A DNA stretch of 64,000 bases from an uncultured bacterium (GTDB taxonomy: Bacteria > Bacteroidota > Bacteroidia > Bacteroidales > UBA932), in contig CASGCS010000019.1 of the NCBI GenBank assembly GCA_949300025.1, positions 170,002 through 234,001 of the forward strand, in the 5' to 3' direction. Below are positions 38,167-48,800 of this stretch, piece after piece. The notes under the pieces are model-generated. The model was given only the letters and a program-made list of their open reading frames with translations, had not been told where the DNA came from and searched no databases. The first letter of the stretch is position 1. Each line of letters starts with the position of its first letter. The position numbers and the translations under genes were made by a program.

Positions 38167-40686
38167 TTAACCGCATTTAGAGTAGCCGCAGTTCTTGCAG
38201 ACCAGGCATCCTTCCTGATAAATCAGATCATCACTCTGGCATTTGGGGCACTTTTTCCCGGTATCGTCCTTTGTCCCGTCTGGAATATACCTTTTAAGGC
38301 TTCTCTCGACTCCGTTTTTCCAGGTGTTTATTGCCTCGCTGTCGAGCTCCAGACCGTTAATGAGGTTTATTACATCTACAATGGGCATCCCGTGTCTGAG
38401 GACTCCTGAAATGAGTTTCGCGTAGTTCCAGTACTCTTTGTTGAACATGTGCGAAATGCCGCCGATGATATTTGTATATCCGTATTTGTCTATAAAGTGG
38501 AAGTCATAGCGGCTCTTGCCTGTCTTTATGTCGCGTTCCTTTACAATAAAGCCCTGGTTTACACCCTTGGGTATGCTGCGTGAATCTTCGTCCAGAAGTC
38601 CTGTGAATATTTCGTACGGGGCACCGTTCATCTTGCCTATGAGAGCTATCCAGTGCTCCTTGCCGTTAAGGAAGCGTATGACATCCGCCTCAAGTACCTT
38701 GGGACGGATTTTTGGACCGAGTACAGATTTCTTCTCCTCCTTTGCAGCAACCAGAACTCCCGTACGGGAACCGTCTCTGTATACGGTAACGCCTTTGCAT
38801 CCAACTTCCCAGGCTGTCTTGTAGACCTCGGCCACCAGTTTTTCGGTTACATTGTTCGGCAGGTTTACGGTTACGCTTATGGAGTGGTCTACCCATTTCT
38901 GGATGCTGCCCTGCATCTTCACCTTTGCAACCCAGTCTATATCTGCCGAGGTTGCCTTGTGATATGGCGATTTTTCCACAAGCTGGTTTATCTGGTCTGC
39001 ACTCATGCCCTTGACCTGTTCTGCCGTATAGCCTTGTGTCTGGCACCATGTGAGGAACTTGTGGTGGAATACGTAATACTCTTCAAAGCAGTCTCCAACC
39101 TCGTCCTTTACAGAAATCTTTACGTTTTTGTCGTTGGGGTTAACCTTTTTCCTCCTTACATAGAAGGGGAGGAATACAGGTTCGATTCCGGATGTTGTCT
39201 GTGTCATGAGGCTTGTCGTTCCGGTAGGAGCTATCGTAAGCATCGATATGTTTCTCCTGCCGTATTTTACCATCTCCTTATAGAGTTCTCCGTCTGCTTC
39301 GCGTATCCTGTCTATCATGGGGTTGTGCGCCTCTCTCTTTGAGTCGTAGATAGGGAATGCTCCTCTCTCCTTTGCCATTATTACAGAAGAGCGGTATGCG
39401 CTTACAGCAAGTGTCTTCTGCACCTCCACTGCAAACGCAATGGCCTTGTCGTCTCCGTATCTGTATCCGAGAGCTGCGAGCATATCTCCTTCTGCCGTGA
39501 TTCCAAGGCCGGTTCTCCTGCCTCCGAGCGATTTGCGCTCTATCTTTTTCCACAGCTCAACCTCCGTTCTCTTTATGTTTTCGCTTTCAGGGTCAGACTC
39601 CACCTTGTGCAGAATGGCCGCAATCTTTTCCATCTCAAGGTCTACAAGATCGTCCATCAGACGCATTGCCTTGATTACATGCTCTTTGAAAAGTTCGAAA
39701 TTAAACGAAGCCAGCGGCGTGAACGGATTGTCGACATAAGAATAGAGGTTCATTGCTATCAGGCGGCACGAATCATAGGGGCAGAGAGGAATCTCTCCGC
39801 AGGGGTTTGTACTTACCGTCTTGTATCCCAGATCTGCATAGCAGTCTGCAACAGACTCCCTTATGACAGTGTCCCAGAAGAGTACTCCGGGCTCGGCCGA
39901 TTTCCATGCGTTGTGGATTATTTTTTGCCAGAGCTGCGCTGCGCTGATACTTTTCTTGACTTTAGGATTGTCGCTGTCTATGGGATACTGCTGCTCATAG
40001 GGCTCTCCGTTGAGAGCGGCTTTCATAAACTGGTCATCTATCTTGACGGAAACATTGGCTCCGGTAACCTTGCCCTGTTCCATCTTTGCATCTATGAACG
40101 ATTCAGCATCGGGATGCTTTATTGAGATGGAGAGCATGAGCGCTCCGCGTCTTCCGTCCTGTGCAACCTCTCTCGTGGAGTTGGAGTAGCGCTCCATGAA
40201 CGGAACAACACCTGTCGAGGTCAACGCACTGTTGAGAACCGGGCTGCCTGCGGGTCTTATATGTGAAAGGTCGTGTCCTACACCTCCGCGCCTTTTCATG
40301 AGCTGTACCTGCTCTTCGTCTATCTTCATTATGCCGCCGTATGAATCCGACTCTCCTTCATTGCCTATGACAAAGCAGTTCGAAAGCGAAGCTATCTGGT
40401 GGTCGTTGCCAATTCCGGCCATCGGGCCTCCCTGCGGAATGACATACTTGAAATCCTTGAGAAGTTCAAATATCTCCTCTTCGCTCATGGGGTTGGCATA
40501 CTTCGACTCGATTCTGGCAAACTCTTTTGCAAGACGTCTGTGCATCTGCTCGGGCGATTTTTCATAAAGATTGCCGAAAGAGTCCTTCATGGCATATTTG
40601 CCCACCCAGACCGATGCGGCCAGTTCGTCTCCTTTGAAATACTCTATGCTCTCTTCAAGCGCTTCTTTGTTGGTGTAGGTCTTCAT
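38167..40686 (-). CDS. nrdJ: Adenosylcobalamin-dependent (class II) ribonucleotide reductase
   Basis: 839 residues. It makes deoxyribonucleotides with a B12-derived radical, independent of oxygen. Seen: SNCFVIGNEGESDSYGG, STNPCGEIPLCPYDSCRL (about 290-307, with the active-site Cys), TIAPTGTTSLMTQTTSGIEP, and a C-terminal zinc-ribbon CPKCQSDDLIYQEGCLVCKNCG (about 812-833). No separate ATP-cone is obvious at the N-terminus. The organism therefore needs cobalamin. No B12 riboswitch is recognisable in the 142 bp upstream. Confidence 0.95.
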   Translation of the reverse strand: MKTYTNKEALEESIEYFKGDELAASVWVGKYAMKDSFGNLYEKSPEQMHRRLAKEFARIESKYANPMSEEEIFELLKDFKYVIPQGGPMAGIGNDHQIASLSNCFVIGNEGESDSYGGIMKIDEEQVQLMKRRGGVGHDLSHIRPAGSPVLNSALTSTGVVPFMERYSNSTREVAQDGRRGALMLSISIKHPDAESFIDAKMEQGKVTGANVSVKIDDQFMKAALNGEPYEQQYPIDSDNPKVKKSISAAQLWQKIIHNAWKSAEPGVLFWDTVIRESVADCYADLGYKTVSTNPCGEIPLCPYDSCRLIAMNLYSYVDNPFTPLASFNFELFKEHVIKAMRLMDDLVDLEMEKIAAILHKVESDPESENIKRTEVELWKKIERKSLGGRRTGLGITAEGDMLAALGYRYGDDKAIAFAVEVQKTLAVSAYRSSVIMAKERGAFPIYDSKREAHNPMIDRIREADGELYKEMVKYGRRNISMLTIAPTGTTSLMTQTTSGIEPVFLPFYVRRKKVNPNDKNVKISVKDEVGDCFEEYYVFHHKFLTWCQTQGYTAEQVKGMSADQINQLVEKSPYHKATSADIDWVAKVKMQGSIQKWVDHSISVTVNLPNNVTEKLVAEVYKTAWEVGCKGVTVYRDGSRTGVLVAAKEEKKSVLGPKIRPKVLEADVIRFLNGKEHWIALIGKMNGAPYEIFTGLLDEDSRSIPKGVNQGFIVKERDIKTGKSRYDFHFIDKYGYTNIIGGISHMFNKEYWNYAKLISGVLRHGMPIVDVINLINGLELDSEAINTWKNGVERSLKRYIPDGTKDDTGKKCPKCQSDDLIYQEGCLVCKNCGYSKCG

Positions 40687-40828
40687 TAGAATAACTATTT
40701 GAAAATGAATAACGAAAACAAATACTCCCGCCTTTTGGAAAGGGGGAATAGTTATTGCAAGTTATGCGATTTTACAAGAAGTTTAAGTGCGGCCAGGGAA
40801 TATTTATCAACAAAATAGTAACAATGGC

Positions 40829-41854
40829 CTAACAGCAGTGTCTGTCACAGTTTTGGCACTCCGAAAATTCTCCTCTCAGCCTGCTCTCGATAAGGGAGGT
40901 GAGCCGCTCCTTGAGTTCCGGATTGGCAAGGTCTTCTATCGTGGCATTGGCAAATGCCTGCTGCTGGAGAAGTTTGGCCTCGTCGAGACTTATTCCGCGC
41001 GAGCGCATGTAGAAGAGCTCCTCTTCATTCAGGCTGCCGACAGTCGCTCCATGCGAACATTTTACGTCATCTGCATATATTTCGAGGTGGGGTTTCGTAT
41101 AGGCTGTCGCATTGTCTGAAGAGAGAAGGTTGTTGTTGGCTTGATACGCTTCTGTCTTCTGAGCATCCTTTTCAACATAGATAGTTCCGCTGAAACGGGT
41201 TACCGCATTGCCATCGAGTATGCCCTTGAAGAGCTGGTCGCTTTTACACTCTCCGGCGTTATGGTAGATATTCACGCAGTTTGAAATTTCCTGGTTTCCT
41301 CCGGCAAGATAGAGCCCGTGCAGGTTGCACTCTCCGCCTTTGCCGTTGAGGCGTATGTTTATGCTGTTGTCTATTTTTCCGCCGTGCAGGGTTACAAGAT
41401 GCAGCTTGCAGACGGCGTCTCTCTCCATTTCAATATTTATGGAGGTACTGTGGTGCGACCTGTCGTGCTCGTTCTGCATGATTACAAGATTGAGCCTTCC
41501 GCACTGCCTTATGTTTATATCCAGCCTCTCTTTTGTCTGGAAGCCGTTCATTGTAAAGGTATGGGAACAGAGCAGCAGCGACGCCTCCGAATTTTCCTCT
41601 ACGGAGATGGAGTTGCCGTACTCCAGTTCTCCGTCGGTATTATGGCTTCTTATGGAAATTATCTGCAATATCTTGCCGGGCAGGGAGTCTTTGCCGAACG
41701 AGATTTCATACCCCTTTCCGTCTTTGCCTTTTTTCAGCCCCGTGCTGCCCTCCTGCTGCAGGAGACCGTCAACGACAAACGCCTGGAGTGTCTGTTTGAG
41801 AGGCACTCTGCATTTGAAATAGTCAGATTGCGGGGTATATATGTAATTTACCAT
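40829..41854 (-). CDS. sufD: Fe-S cluster assembly protein SufD
   Basis: 341 residues, shorter than E. coli SufD (423) through N-terminal reduction. Scaffold partner of SufB and SufC. Beta-helix core and the C-terminal family block DDVKCSHGATVGSLNEEELFYMRSRGISLDEAKLLQQQAFA are present. The C-terminus has an unusual SECQNCDRHCC tail with four Cys. Its start codon shares one base with the sufC stop (TAATG). It ends the operon. Confidence 0.93.
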   Translation of the reverse strand: MVNYIYTPQSDYFKCRVPLKQTLQAFVVDGLLQQEGSTGLKKGKDGKGYEISFGKDSLPGKILQIISIRSHNTDGELEYGNSISVEENSEASLLLCSHTFTMNGFQTKERLDINIRQCGRLNLVIMQNEHDRSHHSTSINIEMERDAVCKLHLVTLHGGKIDNSINIRLNGKGGECNLHGLYLAGGNQEISNCVNIYHNAGECKSDQLFKGILDGNAVTRFSGTIYVEKDAQKTEAYQANNNLLSSDNATAYTKPHLEIYADDVKCSHGATVGSLNEEELFYMRSRGISLDEAKLLQQQAFANATIEDLANPELKERLTSLIESRLRGEFSECQNCDRHCC

Positions 41855-42612
41855 TATTGATTGTCGTTTATAAGCCAGTCGTAACCTCTTTTCTCCACTT
41901 CCATTGCAAGTTCTTTGCCTGCGCTTTTTATTATCCGCCCTTTGTAAAGGACATGTACGATGTCCGGTACTATATAGTCGAGCAATCTCTGGTAATGGGT
42001 GATTACGATTGTGGCGTTTGTGCTTTTCTTGAGTTTGTTTACACCGTTGGCCACTATTCTGAGGGCATCGACATCAAGCCCGCTGTCGGTCTCGTCGAGA
42101 ATTGCAAGACGGGGGTCGAGCATCGCCATCTGGAAAATCTCATTCCTTTTCTTCTCTCCGCCTGAAAAGCCTACGTTTACGCCTCTGGAGGAAAAAGCAG
42201 GGTCCATCTCCACGACGGCCAGTTTTTCCCTCATGAGCTTGAGGTATTCCGCCGCGCTCAACGGAGGGAGATTGTTGTATTTACGATGCTGGTTGACAGC
42301 GGTCTTCATAAAGTTTACATTAGTGACCCCAGGTATCTCCACCGGATATTGGAATCCTAGGAATATCCCGGCCCAGGAACGTTCTTCGGGTTGCATCTCC
42401 AACAGATTTCTGCCCATGTATGTTACACTTCCTCCAGTTACGGTATAGTTCTCCTTGCCGGCAAGCACTGCCGAGAGCGTACTCTTTCCTGAGCCGTTGG
42501 GGCCCATTATTGCATGCACTTCTCCTTCGTTTACAGTCAGGTTTATTCCCTTTAAAATCTCCCTGTCGTTTATCGAGGCATGTAAATTCTTTATATCTAT
42601 TAAATTAGCCAT
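41854..42612 (-). CDS. sufC: Fe-S cluster assembly ATPase SufC
   Basis: 252 residues from the ATG at 42612 (MANLIDIKNLHASI). ABC-type ATPase of the SufBCD scaffold. Walker A GPNGSGKST, signature FSGGEKKRNEI, Walker B RLAILDETDSGLD (with the SufC-type Asp-Glu-Thr-Asp-Ser-Gly-Leu-Asp) and the switch His in IVITHYQRLL. It lies between pnuC and sufD. Confidence 0.96.
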   Translation of the reverse strand: MANLIDIKNLHASINDREILKGINLTVNEGEVHAIMGPNGSGKSTLSAVLAGKENYTVTGGSVTYMGRNLLEMQPEERSWAGIFLGFQYPVEIPGVTNVNFMKTAVNQHRKYNNLPPLSAAEYLKLMREKLAVVEMDPAFSSRGVNVGFSGGEKKRNEIFQMAMLDPRLAILDETDSGLDVDALRIVANGVNKLKKSTNATIVITHYQRLLDYIVPDIVHVLYKGRIIKSAGKELAMEVEKRGYDWLINDNQ

Positions 42613-42630
42613 ATCTTTATATCTCAAGTT

Positions 42631-43308
42631 TCAGGCGCGTTCCTCTTTCATTTTTTTGCGCCACATTGTAAATCCAAAGAAAGCGAGGATAAGGTATCCG
42701 AGGCAGACCAGCGGCATGAATACCAGCCCGGCCGATATGTATAGCACAGAGTTCATTATGTTCACTACAAGCCATGCACCCCAGCAATCCAACTTCTTCT
42801 GCGCAGAGAGGTATTGTGCCAGCAGGATGAATGAGGTAACGAAAGCGTCGAGATAGGGCTGCCGTGCCTGTGGAAATTCGGGTATGAAATTGTGCACATT
42901 TTGCAGGAAAAGCCCCCACAGCAGGGTGAATGCCGCTATGATGCAGAGAATGACAGCTCTCTGCCTGTTTGTAAGGAGCGTAACCTTGAGCTGCTGTTTC
43001 CTGTCTTTTTCATTCTCCTTGGGATGAGTCCATCTGTAATGGCCGAAAAAGTTTATGGCCAGTGAGATGGGTTGCAGCATCATGCTGGAATAGAGGTGCT
43101 TTTGTGCAAACATAATGAACAGGAATATGTTATACAGGTATCCTATCCAGAAGTTTGCCACCTTGCCCCTGGTTGCCAGAAAGACGCAACAGAGCCCCGA
43201 TATGGTGGAGAGCAACTCTATAAGGCTCAGGTTCTGTCCGCCTATGGCAAGTATTGTGAAATCTACGTCGAATATAAACATAACATGCAATTTTTCGTTA
43301 TCCCACAC
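42631..43308 (-). CDS. pnuC: PnuC-type nicotinamide riboside transporter
   Basis: 225 residues with about seven hydrophobic segments. PnuC family features: [33 protein letters not shown] start and the W-x-x-W/H region [10 protein letters not shown]. It facilitates uptake of nicotinamide riboside for NAD synthesis. The gene overlaps the sufB stop by 11 bp and is followed by sufC, so it is embedded in the suf operon. An alternative start at MFIFDVDF (43281) would remove the overlap. Some PnuC relatives carry thiamine or riboflavin instead. Confidence 0.85.
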   Translation of the reverse strand: MWDNEKLHVMFIFDVDFTILAIGGQNLSLIELLSTISGLCCVFLATRGKVANFWIGYLYNIFLFIMFAQKHLYSSMMLQPISLAINFFGHYRWTHPKENEKDRKQQLKVTLLTNRQRAVILCIIAAFTLLWGLFLQNVHNFIPEFPQARQPYLDAFVTSFILLAQYLSAQKKLDCWGAWLVVNIMNSVLYISAGLVFMPLVCLGYLILAFFGFTMWRKKMKEERA

Positions 43309-44737
43309 TTCCCTCCAGAGATACTTGAAGCAACTTCTGCGCCTCTACTGCAAATTCCATGGGGAGTTTGTTCAGGACCTCCTTTGCATAGCCGTTTACA
43401 ATAAGCCCGACAGCGTCTTCCGGAGTAATCCCGCGCTGCCTGCAATAGAACAACTGGTCTTCTCCGATTTTCGAGGTGGTGGCCTCATGTTCCACTATCG
43501 CACTCTTGTTTTCATTCTCTATATAGGGAAAGGTATGTGCACCGCACTTGTCTCCAAGCAGCAGGCTGTCGCATTGCGAAAAGTTGCGTGCGTTGTCTGC
43601 ATTTTTTGTCATTCTCACAAGGCCGCGATAACTGTTCTGGCTATGGCCCGCCGATATGCCCTTGCTTATAATCCGGCTTTTCGTATTCTTGCCTATGTGA
43701 ATCATCTTTGTTCCGGTATCTGCCTGCTGATAGTTGTTGGTTACGGCTACGGAGTAGAATTCCGATACGGAATTGTCTCCCTTGAGAATGGTGCTAGGAT
43801 ATTTCCACGTAATTGCGGAACCCGTCTCGACCTGCGCCCAGAAGAGCTTGCTGTTGTTTCCCTTGCAGATGCCTCTTTTTGTTACGAAATTGTATATTCC
43901 TCCCTTGCCGTTCCTGTCTCCCGGATACCAGTTCTGTACTGTAGAGTATTTTACCTCGGCATCTTGCATCACAACAATTTCTACTACTGCGGCATGCAGT
44001 TGGTTTTCATCTCTCTGGGGAGCCGTGCATCCTTCCAGATAGCTTACATAAGAACCTTCGTCGGCCACAATCAGCGTTCTTTCAAACTGCCCGGTCCCCT
44101 TTGCATTTATCCTGAAGTAGCTCGATAGCTCCATGGGGCAGCGGGTCCCTTTGGGAATATAGCAGAAAGAGCCGTCGCTGAAGACGGCGGAATTGAGTGC
44201 GGCAAAGAAGTTGTCTGAAGGCGGAACAACGGATGCAAGATATTTTCTTACAAGGTCGGGATAGTCTCTCACAGCTTCGGAAAATGAACAGAATATGACC
44301 CCTTTTTCTGCCAGAGTCTCTCTGAATGTGGTTTTTACAGACACAGAGTCAAAAACCGCATCTACTGCTACGCCCGCCAGTACGTTTCTCTCGTGAAGCG
44401 GAATACCCAGTTTGTTGAAAGTCTCTTCAAGCTGCGGGTCTATCTCCTTTTTCTCCTTTTTGGCAGCGGGTGCCGCATAATATATTATATCCTGATAGTT
44501 GATAGGCGGAATCTGCAGGTGAGCCCAGTGCGGGACCTTCATGCCTTTCCATTTTGCAAAGGCACCGAGCCTGAAATCCAACAGCCACTGCGGTTCATTC
44601 TTCTTTTTGGAAATAAGACGGATAATATCTTCGTCAAGCCCTTTTGGAATGAACTCCTGCTCGAGATTTGTCTCGAACCCGTGCCTGTATTCGGCATTTG
44701 CGATATCCTCTATTACAGTGTTGTTATTTTTCTCCAT
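43298..44737 (-). CDS. sufB: Fe-S cluster assembly protein SufB
   Basis: 479 residues, usual length. Core scaffold where the cluster is built. Seen: [45 protein letters not shown] block ([21 protein letters not shown]), [24 protein letters not shown] and the C-terminal [22 protein letters not shown]. First gene of the sufB-pnuC-sufC-sufD operon, divergent from the ThiL-like gene. Confidence 0.97.
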   Translation of the reverse strand: MEKNNNTVIEDIANAEYRHGFETNLEQEFIPKGLDEDIIRLISKKKNEPQWLLDFRLGAFAKWKGMKVPHWAHLQIPPINYQDIIYYAAPAAKKEKKEIDPQLEETFNKLGIPLHERNVLAGVAVDAVFDSVSVKTTFRETLAEKGVIFCSFSEAVRDYPDLVRKYLASVVPPSDNFFAALNSAVFSDGSFCYIPKGTRCPMELSSYFRINAKGTGQFERTLIVADEGSYVSYLEGCTAPQRDENQLHAAVVEIVVMQDAEVKYSTVQNWYPGDRNGKGGIYNFVTKRGICKGNNSKLFWAQVETGSAITWKYPSTILKGDNSVSEFYSVAVTNNYQQADTGTKMIHIGKNTKSRIISKGISAGHSQNSYRGLVRMTKNADNARNFSQCDSLLLGDKCGAHTFPYIENENKSAIVEHEATTSKIGEDQLFYCRQRGITPEDAVGLIVNGYAKEVLNKLPMEFAVEAQKLLQVSLEGSVG

Positions 44738-44745
44738 AAACTGTG

Positions 44746-44753
44746 CAAAGTTA
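44746..44753 (-). promoter_or_regulatory. -7 element of the suf operon
   Basis: Minus strand TAACTTTG fits TAnnTTTG and ends 9 nt before the sufB ATG, implying a very short leader. Confidence 0.5.
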
Positions 44754-44765
44754 ATTCATTTCGTC

Positions 44766-44773
44766 TATTTTTG
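44766..44773 (+). promoter_or_regulatory. -7 element of the ThiL-like gene
   Basis: TATTTTTG, ending 8 nt before the ATG at 44782, so the mRNA would be nearly leaderless. Confidence 0.5.
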
Positions 44774-44781
44774 TAAAAAAA

Positions 44782-45822
44782 ATGAGTATGGAGAATCAGG
44801 CAAAGGGAGAAAAGGAAGGGGTGAGAACCCAGATAAAGAGCATCGGAAGGAGTGAATTTCTTGAAAGGCTGTTTGAAGATACAGGCTATCGCAACCAAGA
44901 ACTGCAACTGTTCGACAGCAGTGAAAGCATCTGGACGCATGCTTCGTCTCTCATGCTGGAAGGCATAGATTTCGACCTGGTATATACTCCGCTTAAACAT
45001 CTGGGATACAAGTCTGCCCTATCGGTATTCGGTCCGCTTTACGCCGGAGGCAGTTCGCCGGCAGGTCTTTCATGCAACATAGGTCTGTCGGCCCGTTTTG
45101 CCGCCGAAGATGCAGTCCTGCTCTGGAGCGGAATCGTGGCGGCGGCCCGGGAGCATTCTGTAAGGAGCCTTTCGCTCGACTTGAGTTCTTCTCTTACCGG
45201 CCTTGCCATTGCGCTCTCCGCTCAGGGAGAGGTGAAAAGAGAGGTGGCCGCAAAATTCCCGAAACCTGCACCGAACTCGCTGCTCTGCATTACCGGCAAC
45301 ATGGGAGCCGCATATATGGGGCTGCATGTTCTTGAGCGGGAGAAGGTGATGTTCAACAAATTTTCCAGAGAGCAGGCTGAGAAGTATGTGCAGCCCGATT
45401 TGAGCAGATATAAATATATACTTTCGCAATATCTCAGCCCTGAAATCAACCCTAAAATGTTGGAGCAGTTTGCACAGGCGGAACTTTTCCCCTCGGCCGG
45501 CGTCTTCATCAACCGCGGCCTGGCACGTGCCGTGATGCAGATGTGCGGAAAGTGCGGCATGGGAGCAAGAATCTTTTTGGAGAAGATTCCCATAGCATCG
45601 CAGACCATGGAGATGGCAAAGGAGATAAACATGGATGCGGTGACAGCCGCCCTCAACGGCGGGGATGACTATAAGTTTCTCTTTGCAATCCCGCTCTCTG
45701 AGCATGAAAGGTTCCACCGCGAATTCCCCAACATGGATGTAATAGGGCATCTTACCGACAGGCAGAAGACTGCGACCCTTGTTACTCCGCAGGGTGAAGA
45801 GATAGCCCTCAAGGCACTGTAG
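44782..45822 (+). CDS. ThiL-like (AIR-synthase fold) protein with degenerate active site
   Basis: 346 residues, similar along its length to Bacteroidales thiamine-monophosphate kinase (LEGIDFDLVYTPLKHLGYKSA, SSSLTGLAIAL, GNMGAAYMGLHVLEREKV, MDAVTAALNGGDDYKFLFAIPLSEHE). The metal- and ATP-binding acids of ThiL are mostly replaced: the GDDAAV site reads FDSSESI, TTDLLxEGVHF reads HASSLMLEGIDF, the SDxxAM site reads FGPLYAG, and the ISDGL site reads INRGL. Only GGxDYxxLF survives. Two explanations fit: a paralogue with a new or regulatory role, or a decayed copy. The frame is intact, which argues against simple decay. Confidence 0.8.
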   Translation: MSMENQAKGEKEGVRTQIKSIGRSEFLERLFEDTGYRNQELQLFDSSESIWTHASSLMLEGIDFDLVYTPLKHLGYKSALSVFGPLYAGGSSPAGLSCNIGLSARFAAEDAVLLWSGIVAAAREHSVRSLSLDLSSSLTGLAIALSAQGEVKREVAAKFPKPAPNSLLCITGNMGAAYMGLHVLEREKVMFNKFSREQAEKYVQPDLSRYKYILSQYLSPEINPKMLEQFAQAELFPSAGVFINRGLARAVMQMCGKCGMGARIFLEKIPIASQTMEMAKEINMDAVTAALNGGDDYKFLFAIPLSEHERFHREFPNMDVIGHLTDRQKTATLVTPQGEEIALKAL

Positions 45823-45828
45823 ACAGGC

Positions 45829-48800
45829 TTACTCTATCGAATATTCAAACCCGCAGGAGTCTATCAGATCAATCAGTTCTGCGGTAATGTCTATGTTGTA
45901 TTTTCTGGAAACCAGTTCTACGGCAATTTTTTCCTTGTATTCAAGCATCCTTACGCTGAAGGGTTTTTTACCTTTGGACTGTTTGAGCAGTTTCAGCAGT
46001 TTTTTGCGGAACTGTGCGTCTATCTTGTCAACCGGAAGAATGAGCGTAAAGGATTTGAGAAACTCTTCAATTACATTTGCCAGCAGGGAGACTTTGCGGA
46101 TTCTCAGTTCATAGCCCGAAATTTCCCGTTTGTCTTCATTGTTTTCCTTTTTTGCCTGGTACCGCGGCACAAAGGCGCAACGCAGGTAAAGGGCCTGCCC
46201 GTCTTCCATATAGGGAATGAAATTTTCATAATCCTTGCCAAACAGGGATTGTGAAATTGAGCCGCTGTAATCCTCCAGCGAGAATGTGGCATACGGGCGT
46301 CCTGTCTTTGTGTTTTTTCTGACCACGTTGCTTACCAGGCCGGCAATGGAGAACTCTTTCTCTCCAAATTCGCTGTACAGGCCCTCTTTCATCACCTGGT
46401 TGATTTTCTGCAGTGTAAATTGCACGAGATGCTTCATCTCAAACTTGTATATGTCGAGTGGATGGGCCGAGAGATAGATTCCCGTAAGTTCCTTCTCCTT
46501 TTTGAGGAACTCCAACTTGTTTGTCTCGCCTGTTACAGGAATTTCCGGAGGTGTGGGCTTGAATCCTTCATCTTCCATCTGGAAGAGCGACGAGGAGTTG
46601 TTCAGAGTGTCGGCCGCGACCTTTGAACCATATCGGCACAATGCCTCAATAAAGAGTTCTCCCTTTGAGTTTACGGCAAAAAACTGTTCCCTGCGAATCT
46701 CCGGAAAGGAATCGAAGGCTCCTGCATACGCAAGGGACTCTATGGTCTTTTTATTGACGGGCGCTTTGGCGGAACTTCTCTCTATGAAGTCGAATATGTT
46801 TTTATACGGGCCGTCTGCACGTCCTTCTATTATGCTGTTCACTACGGCCGCTCCAACTCCCTTTACGCCTGCCATGCCGAAACGGATGTTTCCCTCTTTG
46901 TTTACCGTAAACGTAACGTCGCTTTCGTTTATGTCCGGCCCGAGAACGGAAATGCCCATCCTGCGGCATTCATCCATAAGTTTCTTTATATCCTCAATAT
47001 TGTTGAGGTTGCTGCTGAGGTTGGCCGCCATAAACTCGGCAGGGTAGTTGGCTTTAAGATAGGCGGTCTGATAGCCTACCCAGGCATAACATGTGGCGTG
47101 CGACTTGTTGAAGGCGTATTCTGCAAAGGCTGTCCAGTCTTTCCATATCTTCTCCAGCGTCTCCTTGGGATGTCCGTTTTCAACACCCCCGTCCATGAAT
47201 TTTGCCTGCAACTCCATCATTTTGTCTATTAGCTTCTTTCCCATTGCCTTGCGCAATCCGTCGGCCTGGCCTTTTGTAAATCCGGCCAACTTCTGCGAGA
47301 GAAGCATCACCTGCTCCTGATAGACGGTTACACCGTAGGTGTCTTTGAGAATCTCTTCCATCTCCGGCAGGTCATATTCAATCTTCTTGCGTCCGTGCTT
47401 GCGCTCTACAAAATCAGGAATGTAGTCCATAGGGCCCGGACGGTAGAGGGCGTTCATGGCAATGAGGTCTTCGAACCTGTTTGGCTTAAGCTCTCTCAGC
47501 CATTTCTGCATTCCTTCAGACTCGAACTGGAACGTAGCAACGGTATCGCCCCTGCCGAAAAGCTCGTAAGTTGCGGCGTCATCCAGCGGGATATGGTCTA
47601 TATCCAGTTCTATTCCCCTGTGTTTTTTTATGTTGGAGACGGCTTCCTTTAAAATGGAGAGTGTCCTGAGCCCGAGAAAATCCATCTTGAGCATTCCCAC
47701 GTCTTCTATGAACTTGCCTTCATACTGCGAGACCCACATGTCTTCACCGCTCTCCTTATCCTTGGCTATGGAGATTGGAATGTGCTCCAGAAGATTGTCG
47801 CGACCAATGATTACGGCGCAGGCGTGTACGCCGGTATTCCTTACGCACCCCTCCAGTTCCATTGCATATTCGAGGGTTTCCCTTACTTCCGGGATTTGAG
47901 AATGTTCGTAGGCCTCCTTAAGTTCCGGAATCCGCTCTATGCAGTTCTTGATTGTTGCGGGAATCTTTTTTGTCTCTTCTCTCTCCTGTCCGTCTTCCCC
48001 AACCTTTTTTACCTTCTCTTCGAATGGCTTTGTCGGAATCAGGTTGGCAAGGCGCGTAGACTCAGCAAGCGGCACCTGCTCTATTCTGGCTATATCCTTT
48101 ATGGCGCTTTTTGCGGCCATGGTGCCAAAGGTTATCACATGGGAAACATGATCCTTGCCATACTTCTGCTCGACATACTGCAATACCTTCCCCCTTCCTT
48201 CGTCATCGAAATCTATATCTATATCCGGCATGGATATACGCTCCGGGTTGAGGAAACGCTCAAAGAGCAGGTCGTACTTTATGGGGTCTATCTGTGTAAT
48301 GCTAAGACAGTAGGCGACAACCGAACCTGCCGCAGAGCCCCTGCCGGGGCCGACCCATACTCCCATCCCGCGTGCGGCGGCTATAAAGTCCTGCACTATC
48401 AGAAAGTAGTCCGGGAAACCCATGTTGGCAATCGTGGCAAGTTCAAAATCTATCCTCTCCTTTATTTCCGGAGTTATTTCGCTGTAGCGGCGGCTGGCTC
48501 CTTCATAGGTGAGATGGTTGAGATAGACGTTGGAGTCGCTGAATCCTTCAGGCAGAATGAAACGGGGCAGGATATGGCCGCAGTCTATCGAATACCTTTC
48601 CACCTTTTCGGCAATTTCGAGAGTGTTTTCTATGACTTCGGGATGCTCGGGAAAGAGCGCGCGCATCTGCTCTTCGCTTTTAAGGTACTCCTGCTGCGTA
48701 TATCTAAGCCTGTCTGTATCCGTTACGTTTGCATTCGTATTTATACAGATAAGGCGGTCGTGTGCCGGTCCGTCTTCCTTTGCGGCAAAGTGGACATCGT

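Noticed and set aside
40687..40828. Cobalamin riboswitch upstream of nrdJ
   Set aside because: Only 142 bp and no B12-box-like sequence or fold recognisable.
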